Source of the DNA: Methylobacter sp.
GTDB lineage: Bacteria; Pseudomonadota; Gammaproteobacteria; Methylococcales; Methylomonadaceae
Length of the DNA: 64,000 nt
Reading direction: 5' to 3'
Assembly: GCA_028716975.1 (NCBI GenBank)
Contig: JAQUOU010000004.1
Coordinates: 124,001-188,000, forward strand
Position numbers and translations under genes: made by a program. The notes beneath the pieces are model-generated. The model saw nothing but the letters and a program-made list of their open reading frames with translations. It was not told where the DNA came from and did no database searches. Numbering within the stretch: the stretch's first letter is position 1; each line of letters begins with the position of its first letter. Of this stretch, positions 20,293 to 28,703 are shown in pieces.

Positions 20293-21895
20293 AGCGGCCG
20301 CTATTGGCGTCGTCATTGCATTGTCTATTGTCGGCGCTGCTACAGTCATCATCCGGTTCAGTCATCGTACCGGTCTGCGGTTTATCATGCGAGGGATACT
20401 GCGCGGCCATGCCGGCCGCATCCTGATCTATAAAATTCAGCCACGGCGTTGTATAAAAGCCTGTGCCTATAAGTAACAGGCAAATCACCACGGTAATGAT
20501 GCGTTCTTTTACCACCGGATGATGGGTGCTGCTGTAAGGTTGTTGGACCCGTTTAGGGGTGGCTATAAATATCTGTTGAAAAGCCCGTAATAAAAAAGCG
20601 GCGGCCAGAACATTGCCGGTCAAGATGGCAATGGCGACCAGCCAGCCGTGGGTTTCAATAGTTCCTTCAATAAGAATATGGGCGGCATCAAATCCCGGCG
20701 TACCGGGCATAACCATAGTGCTCAGTGCAGAAATCAGGAACAGCAATGCTATGGTGGAATTGGTGTCAAACAACCCGCCCAACCGTGGGCTAAAAGCGGT
20801 ACGCGTCCTTTCATATATCAAACCCACGCTGAACAGCATGCCTGCTGTCGCCAGACCATAAGCAGCAGAAAGCAGGATACTGCCTTCCAGTCCGTAATCA
20901 TTAAAACAGAAAATACCGATTACTAGCATACCGGTATGGCTGATGACGGCAAAAGCCAGCAGCCGCCGAATATTGATTTGCATAAGCGCCAGCAATGCGC
21001 CGTAAAAAATACTGATCAACCCCAGCGTTACCACAAACCCGGACCATTGTTCGGCAACGCCGGGGACCAGCGGCAAAATAAAACGGATGACCGCATAAAT
21101 ACCCAGCTTTAAACCCACCAAAAAAATAGCGGCGCTGGCAACTGTACCTTGTTCCGCCAGAACCGGCAACCAGCCATGGAAAGGAAATAGCGGCATACGA
21201 ATAGCAAAACCAAAAAACAGCAGAATAAAAATCAATACCTCATCATGCAAATAGGCATTATTCTGCTTTAAGGTCAGCCAGTCGAAAGTCAGGTCATGTT
21301 CGGAATCTATTAATCCAAAAGCCAGCAACATAAAACCGGCCAAGGCCATCAGCAGACCGCTGCCCCAGTATTGCAATAATACACCGATTACCCAAAGCCG
21401 GTTTTGCCCGGTTCCGGCATGTTTGGTCAGCAGCACGACGGGAACCAGCTCCAGTACGCACCATAGCCAGAATTGCATCACATTCATGGCAGCAAAAGCG
21501 CCGATCAATATGGCTTCATAACCGAGCAGGCAGGCAATAAACAGCCGGTCAGCGACATGCCGGGTAATCAGCGTGTAGACCAGAGCCAGCAAGGTTAAAA
21601 CAGCCGTCAGTGGAATAAATAATATATTGGCTCCATCGACGCCTACGCTGTAACTGAGACCGGCGAAATTAACCTGTTCAACCCAATGAATACCGGGATT
21701 ACCGGCATCAAAAACAGATAGCAGATAAAGGCTCAGCATTAAAGTCAACAGCGTTCCGGCAAAACCGAAGCGCAGTGCTACAGTCGATGAACCGGCATAC
21801 AGGATAGCTGACATTGTTGCCAGAGGCACCAGCGTCAGCGTAGTTAACAGCGGAAAAGCGGCGGACTCCGGCCAGAAGGTAACATTGATATCCAT
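20285..21895 (-). CDS. NuoM-like membrane subunit with altered proton-path residues (second accessory antiporter of the DAB-type operon)
   Basis: A 536-residue polytopic protein of the complex I/Mrp antiporter family. Glu149 (LELVP) and Lys263 (VGLKLGIY) are kept. The broken-helix lysine is replaced by Arg233 (FAIRMPLFPFHGWLP), and the C-terminal glutamate by Ala405 (GFDAAH, where the paralogues have GFIAE and GFPAE). The usual PDAHxxAP after HGWLP is also changed to PVLAEQGT. I placed the start at the ATG at 21895, preceded by GAGG at 5 bases, instead of the TTG at 21913. The C-terminal tail after the last helix is hydrophilic and Asp/Asn-rich. It sits 7 bases after the DabB-like gene. Confidence 0.83.
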   Translation of the reverse strand: MDINVTFWPESAAFPLLTTLTLVPLATMSAILYAGSSTVALRFGFAGTLLTLMLSLYLLSVFDAGNPGIHWVEQVNFAGLSYSVGVDGANILFIPLTAVLTLLALVYTLITRHVADRLFIACLLGYEAILIGAFAAMNVMQFWLWCVLELVPVVLLTKHAGTGQNRLWVIGVLLQYWGSGLLMALAGFMLLAFGLIDSEHDLTFDWLTLKQNNAYLHDEVLIFILLFFGFAIRMPLFPFHGWLPVLAEQGTVASAAIFLVGLKLGIYAVIRFILPLVPGVAEQWSGFVVTLGLISIFYGALLALMQINIRRLLAFAVISHTGMLVIGIFCFNDYGLEGSILLSAAYGLATAGMLFSVGLIYERTRTAFSPRLGGLFDTNSTIALLFLISALSTMVMPGTPGFDAAHILIEGTIETHGWLVAIAILTGNVLAAAFLLRAFQQIFIATPKRVQQPYSSTHHPVVKERIITVVICLLLIGTGFYTTPWLNFIDQDAAGMAAQYPSHDKPQTGTMTEPDDDCSSADNRQCNDDANSGRYE

Positions 21896-21902
21896 CAAAG
21901 CC

Positions 21903-23465
21903 TCAAAACGCAACCAGTAATGTTATAAATACAAACAATACCAGATAGCGGGGCCTCAGTATTAACTGTTCGAATTTATTGGCGATATGACCCAGCCGGC
22001 GGCCATAATCGATTGCATCTTTATCTATTCCGTGTAATACAAAGCGGTCTTCAAACCCGTGCGTGACAGCAGCGGCCCATTCAGTCAGTTTGCCCGCCAG
22101 GCCGCTGCCATGGGCAAAATCATTGGAGTCGTTATTTAGGCGGGCGCCAATCGTTTGCTCTTCAAGTTGCGCCAGGGTTGATATGGCGCGGATTGCAGGA
22201 GCCGGAGCACCCATGATGCGATCAACGATATAATCATCGAAATAACTGAGATCGCGCGCCAGCCGGCGAATCGGATTTACCAATGTCCGATCGGTAATCT
22301 GATCCAGCCAGAAACGCTGTAGTGAGGCAATATAAAGCCAGCGCAGCCTTGCAATGGCAGGCGCAACGGGTTTTATGGGAGCATCGCGCACAGCCTGCAT
22401 GATTGACGGAGCAGTAAAGAGTTGATAGCCGCGAACGACGGCATGAGCGCAAAGATGCCAGCCGGCCAGTTGCCAAAAGCCCAGGCCACATTCAAGAAAC
22501 ATCAGTCCTAATTGCCCTGATACGGCAAAAACCAGCGAACTTTTAATATCCGTCTGGGTCAGCCCAACGCTGAAACCATAGACAGCAGTGGTTAATCCTC
22601 CTGCCGCAACCACAGCCATGGCAAACGGCGCCTGTTCAAAAACCGGCTGCAGCAGAATCAACAAATAAATACCGGCATGTATCATTACTGCGCCGTAAAA
22701 CACCGCGCTTGATGGCGTGGGCCCTTCCATCGCCCTTGCCAACCACGGCGTAAAAGGAACGGCTGCTGATTTGGCGAATGCCGCTACTGTAAAACAAAGA
22801 GCTATTCCGGTTGCCTCACCGGGGGAAATTTGTCTAGCCAGAGCGTTGAGTTTGGCCCAGTTAACGGTATCGGCCCAGACATAGCTCAACCCGATTCCTA
22901 AAATAAACCCGGCATCGCCGATACGGTTAGTGATAAAGACGCGCGTGGCATTATGCGCGGCAACCGGGCGGTCATAAGCAAACGCTATCAAAAGATAGGA
23001 ACATAAGCCGGCAATTTCCCAGCCAAAAAAGGTGCCGACTGCGTTCCCGGATAATACCAGCAACAGCATGGCCGAAGAAAAAAGGCAAAGGATAAAAAAG
23101 AACCGGTGATAACCGGGTTCTCTATGTAGGTAGTTGATTGAAAAACGGATGGCGATAAATAACAGGAGTGAAAATAAAAGGGCCAATCTGATATGAAAGC
23201 CGTTGGTAATAAAATTCACTCGAATATTCAGCGTATCACTCCCAAGCCATTGACCGACACTGAAAAAACCCAGATTTTTGCCCAATAAATCCGCGCTCAA
23301 GAGAGTCATGGACAGCAGACATGACATGCTGATAGTCCAGGTAGCGATATCCGCAGTCAGGACTTCACGGCGTTCTTCATTCAGCACATTCGTTAATTGA
23401 CCGATACCGATGATGGTTGCAGCGAGCAATGGTAACAAGGGAATTAAAACAACTAATGCATCCAT
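21903..23465 (-). CDS. dabB: DabB-like (NuoL-type) proton-conducting subunit
   Basis: A 520-residue NuoL/MrpA-type membrane protein directly downstream of the DUF2309 gene, the usual order for the DAB inorganic-carbon accumulating complex. Key residues include Glu150 (FFGWEIAGLCSYLLIAF), RVFITNRIGDAGFILG, Lys232 (AAFAKSAAVPFTPWLARAMEGPTPSSA) and a His in the following helix (MIHAGIYLL). The C-terminal part lacks the long lateral helix of NuoL and ends in an amphipathic segment with a final transmembrane helix, as in short DabB/MpsA proteins. In characterised systems DabB conducts cations and drives the carbonic-anhydrase-like DabA. The start ATG is 4 bases after the dabA stop. Confidence 0.85.
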   Translation of the reverse strand: MDALVVLIPLLPLLAATIIGIGQLTNVLNEERREVLTADIATWTISMSCLLSMTLLSADLLGKNLGFFSVGQWLGSDTLNIRVNFITNGFHIRLALLFSLLLFIAIRFSINYLHREPGYHRFFFILCLFSSAMLLLVLSGNAVGTFFGWEIAGLCSYLLIAFAYDRPVAAHNATRVFITNRIGDAGFILGIGLSYVWADTVNWAKLNALARQISPGEATGIALCFTVAAFAKSAAVPFTPWLARAMEGPTPSSAVFYGAVMIHAGIYLLILLQPVFEQAPFAMAVVAAGGLTTAVYGFSVGLTQTDIKSSLVFAVSGQLGLMFLECGLGFWQLAGWHLCAHAVVRGYQLFTAPSIMQAVRDAPIKPVAPAIARLRWLYIASLQRFWLDQITDRTLVNPIRRLARDLSYFDDYIVDRIMGAPAPAIRAISTLAQLEEQTIGARLNNDSNDFAHGSGLAGKLTEWAAAVTHGFEDRFVLHGIDKDAIDYGRRLGHIANKFEQLILRPRYLVLFVFITLLVAF

Positions 23466-23469
23466 TATC

Positions 23470-26400
23470 TTAAAAAACCGGCATTTCAGGCTGTTTAATC
23501 AGTACAGGCGGCACCGGCAGAGTATGATCGCGATAACAGTCCATGGACTTTTCACAGACCGGTAAATCTTTTACTTCAGCTTGCCACAGGACAAAACCTG
23601 TTCCTCTTTCGAAGATAAAAATTTCACCGCTGTCCGGGTCTTTAGTGCTCAAATGCACCCATCCGCCGCCAATCAGCTCCCGCAAACTTTCCTGACGATC
23701 AACTATTTGTTCCAATACCGAAGTTTTGGCCTCCACCAGAATCTGCAAGCGCATGGCTTCGTGAATTTCAACCATTTGCCTGGGCAAACCGGTGCGTAAA
23801 TCACTGCTCGCTCCTTCCATGACGCCAAAAAAGCCGGTGACATTATGCGGAACTTTAGAACCGCAACCAAAACGTTCGTTATTAACCGTGGAAAAATAGT
23901 ATTCCAGATTAATACCTGCGCCGACAGGGCCAACAGCGAGCAAAATATCTTCCAATAGCTTGCCGTCCGGATCCTGAGTTGGGTCATAAGAAATCAAAAA
24001 CAGGCGGCGATCAAAGAATGCGCCTTGCGTTAACGATCTCCGACCTATCAATGCCGCCGCATTGGTGGCGTGGCCCAGTTCAGGACGGACCTGAGAGAAA
24101 TCGGCAGCGCGTTCCTGTATATGCGCCAAAGCTTGTTTCGGCGTGGGGTTGCGCGGTGCGGAGGCCAATCGGCGACAGCGTTCGTGCGCTGACATCCGGC
24201 GAGCATGCAGCAGTTCATCCAGTAACTTATTGAAGGCAGGCTGATGCCCGGCAGGCATATCATTCAGGTCGTACCAGCTGATCTCTTCGTTACAGGTATT
24301 ATGTTCAGCCCCGATAAACCAGGTATCGGATGGAATATTGATGCCGCGTTCCGCTAAACGGTTGCGTATTTCAGGACGATTGGCCATTGCCGCGAAGACG
24401 CGCGCATTCGGCCCGCCATGCCGGCCGCTGCAGGCGCCGCAATCGTAAGCCGCCATATGGGAGTTATTCTGGCTGATGGAACCGTGCCCCATCAGAACAA
24501 CCAGTTCGGAAAATCCGTAAGTCAAACCGGTATTACGTAAAAAACCTGCTACCCGGTCGGCCTGTTCGCTATCGGTAAAGCCGAGTTTGGGATATTCCGG
24601 CGACGCAACCGTCGTGTTATCCAGTGAAGTAAACAGCAGCCGGGTTTTAACATCCGGCGAAACCCGCCGCGCAAAACCTGCGACCAGACTTTGCTGAACT
24701 TTCGGCAGCAGTGATTTACCCAATAAACCGGCTAACGTAACCGGCGCTATTGCGTCAATAACAGGATGCGACAACAACAGGTTGCGGCGTAAGCCCTGAT
24801 ATACCAGATTAGCAATCCGATGACGCAGCTTGCGGCCTCTGTTATGTCTGGCCAGTGCGTGCTCGCTGCCGGGTCGCGGCACTTCCTTCACTTCATGGGA
24901 CGGAGTCACGACCACAGGACACAACGGAGTCACGTGGCTGTCATCCAGGCCTTTATAATTCATGGGAACGCCAAAAAATCCGGCGGCCCCCAACGTTTCA
25001 ATAGCAGGATTGAGTTCTTCAAGATGACGGCGAAAACCTTCTTCCCGGTCATCCATGCAGAATATGATTTGCGCGTCAGGACGGGTTTCGCGTTTAGCCC
25101 AGCGGCCGCGGTTATGATTGGCGCGCAATGCCTGAAAAAAACGTTCCCGGTAATGATATTCGTAAGCGGTTAACCACACTTTACTACGCTCATTGACGGT
25201 AAATTCATCCACTATCCCCAGCATCTGCTGCAAATCTTGTTTATGCAGATTTTCTACGTGAGCGGCGCTTAATCCCAAATGCTGGCATAAGCGAAACAGT
25301 CGCCAGCCGCTGTTGCAGACCGAGCATCCGGCGTTATTTTCTGCCATCGAGCTGAATTGCCAGGTACGGATCAGGTCGGCAAGCTGTTGCCAGTCGGCGC
25401 GATTATGGCGTTCTGACCCTGCATGACTGGTTAATGATTCCGCCATTTGGGTCAAATATTCCGGCAAATTTCCCTGATATAAGTGTCTGCGCACCATAAA
25501 TTCAGACAGATTTTTACGGAAATAGCCTTGCAGCGAGCTCAGCCTGGCTTCAATTTTCCAGGTCTGGCGGCAAACCTGATTAAGCCAGAGCCTGTCGAGA
25601 GTCAAGCGGATAGCCAGATACTCGGCAAGTTTCACAGGCGCATTATTCGCCGTATTGTATGTAGGATGTTGCTGACGCCAGTTAATCATTCCTGACCAGC
25701 CGGGCAATTCCAATGCCAGCCGGCGTAAATAGCCTTCCCATTGCGCTTGCGGTATTTCCAGATGGTTTAGCTGCAGGATAATAGCGTCTACCGCATCTTC
25801 CGGTAATTCGCCGGTAATCTGCCGCCAGTCTGGCAGCTCATGCAAAAAAGAATTCGCGTCATATCGAACCGTTGCCCGCCATGCGCCATAAAAGCCTAAC
25901 CGGCTGCGTTCAGGCAATTGCCAGGGCGCAATACCTTCATCCATGGCGGAAGCACACAGCCGTATCAGCTGCGGGCGAATGGAATCGAGAATATCCGTAC
26001 CGCTCAATGCCAGAATAAAGCCGCGCAAGCTGATGCTATCGCCTACCTGTCCCAGTAGTTCATCCAGTGCAGCACCTGCTTGTTGCCGCATGTGTTGATG
26101 TGCCGAAATGCCGTTTGTGTCTGCGTGTTCAGAGTGAACCTTTACCAGCCAGTGTTCAGCCTGCTCAAGCGACAAATCAAGCATATTCTCCGCGTGCAAG
26201 GCCGCTTGTTCTAACCCGAGCTTATTTAAAATAGCCTGCCAAAGATGCCTGATGTCATTTTTTGGACGGTTATCGGCTGTTAACAATTCGCAGCGAACTT
26301 TTTCAGGCACATCGGCTTGCACAGAGTCCAAAGCATGTAATTCCTCTATTTGCCAATTTAACCGGCTAACGGTAACGCCTTGCAGATCAAATAACACTGC

Positions 26401-26763
26401 AATCCGGTAAATATCATTACGGGTGATTATTTTATCCGGTAATGCGCAAACGATTTGCCCTGCTTGTAATCTTGCATTATGCGCAAGTGCTGCCGATATG
26501 TCGGCGTCATTAATGCGCCCCTGCTGATAAATATTACGGTATTGCGCTTCAGGGAGATAGCCGCAATTACCGGTTAATGCTTCCGATGCCGCCAACGCCT
26601 CTTCAAACGGCAGATGCTGATAACCGTGCAAGGTATTATGATGGACGAAATCAAGAATCGGCGCCTGTCCGGGCAGGACATGATCCAAAGGGTTAAGGGC
26701 CGTAATGATATGCTCACGCAGCAAATCAATGTCAGGGACGAGTTTTTGAAGAGATTCCCGCAT
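23470..26763 (-). CDS. dabA: DabA-like DUF2309 protein (inorganic-carbon transporter subunit)
   Basis: A 1097-residue member of the DUF2309/UPF0753 family. In DabA of Halothiobacillus, a beta-carbonic-anhydrase-like zinc site is formed by Cys351, Asp353, His524 and Cys539. Here the same pattern is seen: Cys569-M-Asp571-D-Arg573, then His760 in LMGHGSISQNN and Cys775 in YDCGACSGRHGGPNAR, with the His-Cys spacing of 15 residues identical. The protein is longer than the roughly 800-residue characterised forms, mostly through a larger N-terminal part (residues 1-540). It has no obvious signal peptide or long membrane segments, so it probably sits on the cytoplasmic face bound to the antiporter subunits. 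The predicted role is energy-driven CO2 hydration or bicarbonate accumulation. It lies between a NuoM-like gene (8-base gap) and dabB (4-base gap). Confidence 0.88.
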   Translation of the reverse strand: MRESLQKLVPDIDLLREHIITALNPLDHVLPGQAPILDFVHHNTLHGYQHLPFEEALAASEALTGNCGYLPEAQYRNIYQQGRINDADISAALAHNARLQAGQIVCALPDKIITRNDIYRIAVLFDLQGVTVSRLNWQIEELHALDSVQADVPEKVRCELLTADNRPKNDIRHLWQAILNKLGLEQAALHAENMLDLSLEQAEHWLVKVHSEHADTNGISAHQHMRQQAGAALDELLGQVGDSISLRGFILALSGTDILDSIRPQLIRLCASAMDEGIAPWQLPERSRLGFYGAWRATVRYDANSFLHELPDWRQITGELPEDAVDAIILQLNHLEIPQAQWEGYLRRLALELPGWSGMINWRQQHPTYNTANNAPVKLAEYLAIRLTLDRLWLNQVCRQTWKIEARLSSLQGYFRKNLSEFMVRRHLYQGNLPEYLTQMAESLTSHAGSERHNRADWQQLADLIRTWQFSSMAENNAGCSVCNSGWRLFRLCQHLGLSAAHVENLHKQDLQQMLGIVDEFTVNERSKVWLTAYEYHYRERFFQALRANHNRGRWAKRETRPDAQIIFCMDDREEGFRRHLEELNPAIETLGAAGFFGVPMNYKGLDDSHVTPLCPVVVTPSHEVKEVPRPGSEHALARHNRGRKLRHRIANLVYQGLRRNLLLSHPVIDAIAPVTLAGLLGKSLLPKVQQSLVAGFARRVSPDVKTRLLFTSLDNTTVASPEYPKLGFTDSEQADRVAGFLRNTGLTYGFSELVVLMGHGSISQNNSHMAAYDCGACSGRHGGPNARVFAAMANRPEIRNRLAERGINIPSDTWFIGAEHNTCNEEISWYDLNDMPAGHQPAFNKLLDELLHARRMSAHERCRRLASAPRNPTPKQALAHIQERAADFSQVRPELGHATNAAALIGRRSLTQGAFFDRRLFLISYDPTQDPDGKLLEDILLAVGPVGAGINLEYYFSTVNNERFGCGSKVPHNVTGFFGVMEGASSDLRTGLPRQMVEIHEAMRLQILVEAKTSVLEQIVDRQESLRELIGGGWVHLSTKDPDSGEIFIFERGTGFVLWQAEVKDLPVCEKSMDCYRDHTLPVPPVLIKQPEMPVF

Positions 26764-26771
26764 CTTGTATT

Positions 26772-28247
26772 TTATAATACCCGCAACCTGATCAGGCTGT
26801 GCATTTGAGTAATGGTTGCTGATGACAGATCAATCAATGCCGCCGGCAGCAAACCGAATAATACGATTCCGCCTACCAGTATGCCGGCAGCTAACAGTTC
26901 CGGCGGCCTCAAATCTTCTATCGTTTGCATTTGCGGTTTTACAGGACCTGTAAATAGCAGACCAATGGTACGAATGGCGTAAGCCGCGCTAATCAGGATA
27001 CTGAGACTAAAAAACATCATTAAGCCGCCCCATTGCTGAAAACCGCCAATAAGCGCATGAAGTTCGGCAATAAATCCAACTGAACCCGGCAAACCCATCG
27101 CTGCAAATAAGGTTAAAGTCATGAATAAGGCAAAACGCGGCATTACCTGAACCAGTGAACTGTAATCCTGAATATTACGGGTATGGGTGCGTTCATAAAG
27201 CAATCCCACCAGCAGAAACAGCGCACCGGCAATCAGTCCGTGAGCGGTCATTTGCAATACTGCGCCGGTCATTCCCGCTTCATTCAAGGTAGCAATACCC
27301 AATAAAACAATGCCCATGTGGCTGATGGAAGAATAGGCGATCATAGCCTTAAGATCACTTTGCCTCCAGGCTAGCAAGCCGCCGTATAACATGCTGAACA
27401 ACGCCAGAAAAACCAGTAATGATTGTAATAACTGCGCGGCTTCCGGCAACATGACGACCGCTCTTATCAGGCCGTAAGCCCCCATTTTCAGTAAAATTCC
27501 GGACAGCAGGATACTGATGGGACTGGGTGCTTCAACGTGAGCCAGAGGCAGCCAACCGTGCAGCGGAAAAATCGGCATTTTGACGCCGAATCCGATCAAA
27601 AAACCCAGCAGGACCAAAACCTGCTCATACCGGGGCATGTCTTGCGCGGCCTGATGCATAGAGGTCATCAACGAGCCGCCGTGTTCGAGATCATACTGGC
27701 TGATGGCGAGTAAACTGATCAGCATAAAAATCGACCCGCCCATTGTGTAGAGAACAAAGTTTAGACTTGCCGCATGGCGGCGTTTGCCTCCCCAACGATC
27801 AATCAGGAAAAATAGCGGGATAAGAGTCACTTCCCAGAATATGTAAAATAATGCCCAATCCTGAGCCAGAAAGACGCCCAACATGCCGAACTCAAGCAAT
27901 AATACGCAAATATAATAGCCCTTAACACTGCTGGAAATTGTAAAAGAGGCCAATAATGCTATGGACGTGAGTAAAGTTGCCAAAACCAGCAGGGGCATTG
28001 ATAAGCCGTCAATACCCAGCGCATAAGCGCTGCCGAGGTTCGGATTGAGCGGAAAATACTCGTTGAATTGTAAATTGGCGTCGCGCCGGTCATAAATTAT
28101 AACCAGCCAACAGGTTAATAAAAAGGCGAGAGTGGTGAATAAATTAGCTACATAACGGATAACAGAAGCTTTCCGGCCCGGAATTACAGCTACAAGTAAA
28201 ACCCCCATCGCCGGTGTCCAGAGCAGTATGCTGAGAATTCCCACCAT
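26772..28247 (-). CDS. NuoM-like proton-conducting membrane subunit (first gene of the DAB-type operon)
   Basis: A 491-residue NuoM-type protein with length and motifs close to canonical complex I subunit M. Glu139 (YIFWEVTLIPLFFLI), Lys223 (GFGVKMPIFPLHGWLPLAHVEAPSP), Lys254 (GILLKMGAYG) and Glu395 (GFIAELHAL) are all present. It is the first gene of the operon, preceded by AAGGAA at 7 bases and a sigma-70-like promoter. Its stop is 8 bases before dabA. A respiratory NuoM is unlikely because no other complex I gene is near and the next gene is dabA. It more likely joins DabB as an extra ion-conducting module. Confidence 0.87.
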   Translation of the reverse strand: MVGILSILLWTPAMGVLLVAVIPGRKASVIRYVANLFTTLAFLLTCWLVIIYDRRDANLQFNEYFPLNPNLGSAYALGIDGLSMPLLVLATLLTSIALLASFTISSSVKGYYICVLLLEFGMLGVFLAQDWALFYIFWEVTLIPLFFLIDRWGGKRRHAASLNFVLYTMGGSIFMLISLLAISQYDLEHGGSLMTSMHQAAQDMPRYEQVLVLLGFLIGFGVKMPIFPLHGWLPLAHVEAPSPISILLSGILLKMGAYGLIRAVVMLPEAAQLLQSLLVFLALFSMLYGGLLAWRQSDLKAMIAYSSISHMGIVLLGIATLNEAGMTGAVLQMTAHGLIAGALFLLVGLLYERTHTRNIQDYSSLVQVMPRFALFMTLTLFAAMGLPGSVGFIAELHALIGGFQQWGGLMMFFSLSILISAAYAIRTIGLLFTGPVKPQMQTIEDLRPPELLAAGILVGGIVLFGLLPAALIDLSSATITQMHSLIRLRVL

Positions 28248-28297
28248 TTGTATTTCCTTTACTCTGAATGTTATCTGTTAGCTTGCAAAAAAGACTA

Positions 28298-28325
28298 ATT
28301 CTACTTTAGGATCGCTGATTGACAA
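28298..28325 (-). promoter_or_regulatory. Predicted promoter of the DAB-type operon
   Basis: On the minus strand, TTGTCA (28325-28320), a 16-base spacer and TAGAAT (28303-28298) lie about 50 bases before the start of the first NuoM-like gene. Each hexamer matches sigma-70 consensus at 5 of 6 or 4 of 6 positions. Confidence 0.45.
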
Positions 28326-28703
28326 GTATTAACAGATAAATTGATCTTAATTAAAAACTCCTTTGGCTAAACCTATGGCCATGTCTGCGTTATAAATGGC
28401 GCGCTTGACTAAAGCCGAAGTGATATCAAAATCAAAGTGGTAATGCTGCTTGCGGATAATTATCTATTAGAGGATGAAAATAATACCGGATGTGTCCGTG
28501 AATCATGCCCGTCAAGCTGTAGGGGTATAATGTCAAGCGAAATTATTTATATTTATTCGAAATTAACTGTTCTGTTACTCAACTTTTCCTTTAATAAACC
28601 CAGTTCATATCATTCACTGAAGATTCGAACCAATACAATTTAAAACCAGAGTAAAACCATTTCCATTCCCTTTGGTATTGAGAGCTTCGTCAATATATTA
28701 CTG
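28326..28703. other. Intergenic region upstream of the DAB-type operon
   Basis: Mostly AT-rich non-coding. On the minus strand a short open stretch without a start codon (about 28349-28450, reading ITSALVKRAIYNADMAIGLAKGVFN before TAA at 28349-28347) looks protein-like and may be a gene remnant that I cannot assign. No regulator gene is present beside the operon. Confidence 0.4.

Noticed and set aside
18745-28247. Respiratory complex I (nuo) operon
   Set aside because: Only L/M-type subunits are present. None of NuoA-K (other than M/L type) or the NADH/Fe-S subunits is encoded, and a DUF2309 gene is embedded, so a DAB-type complex is the better reading.
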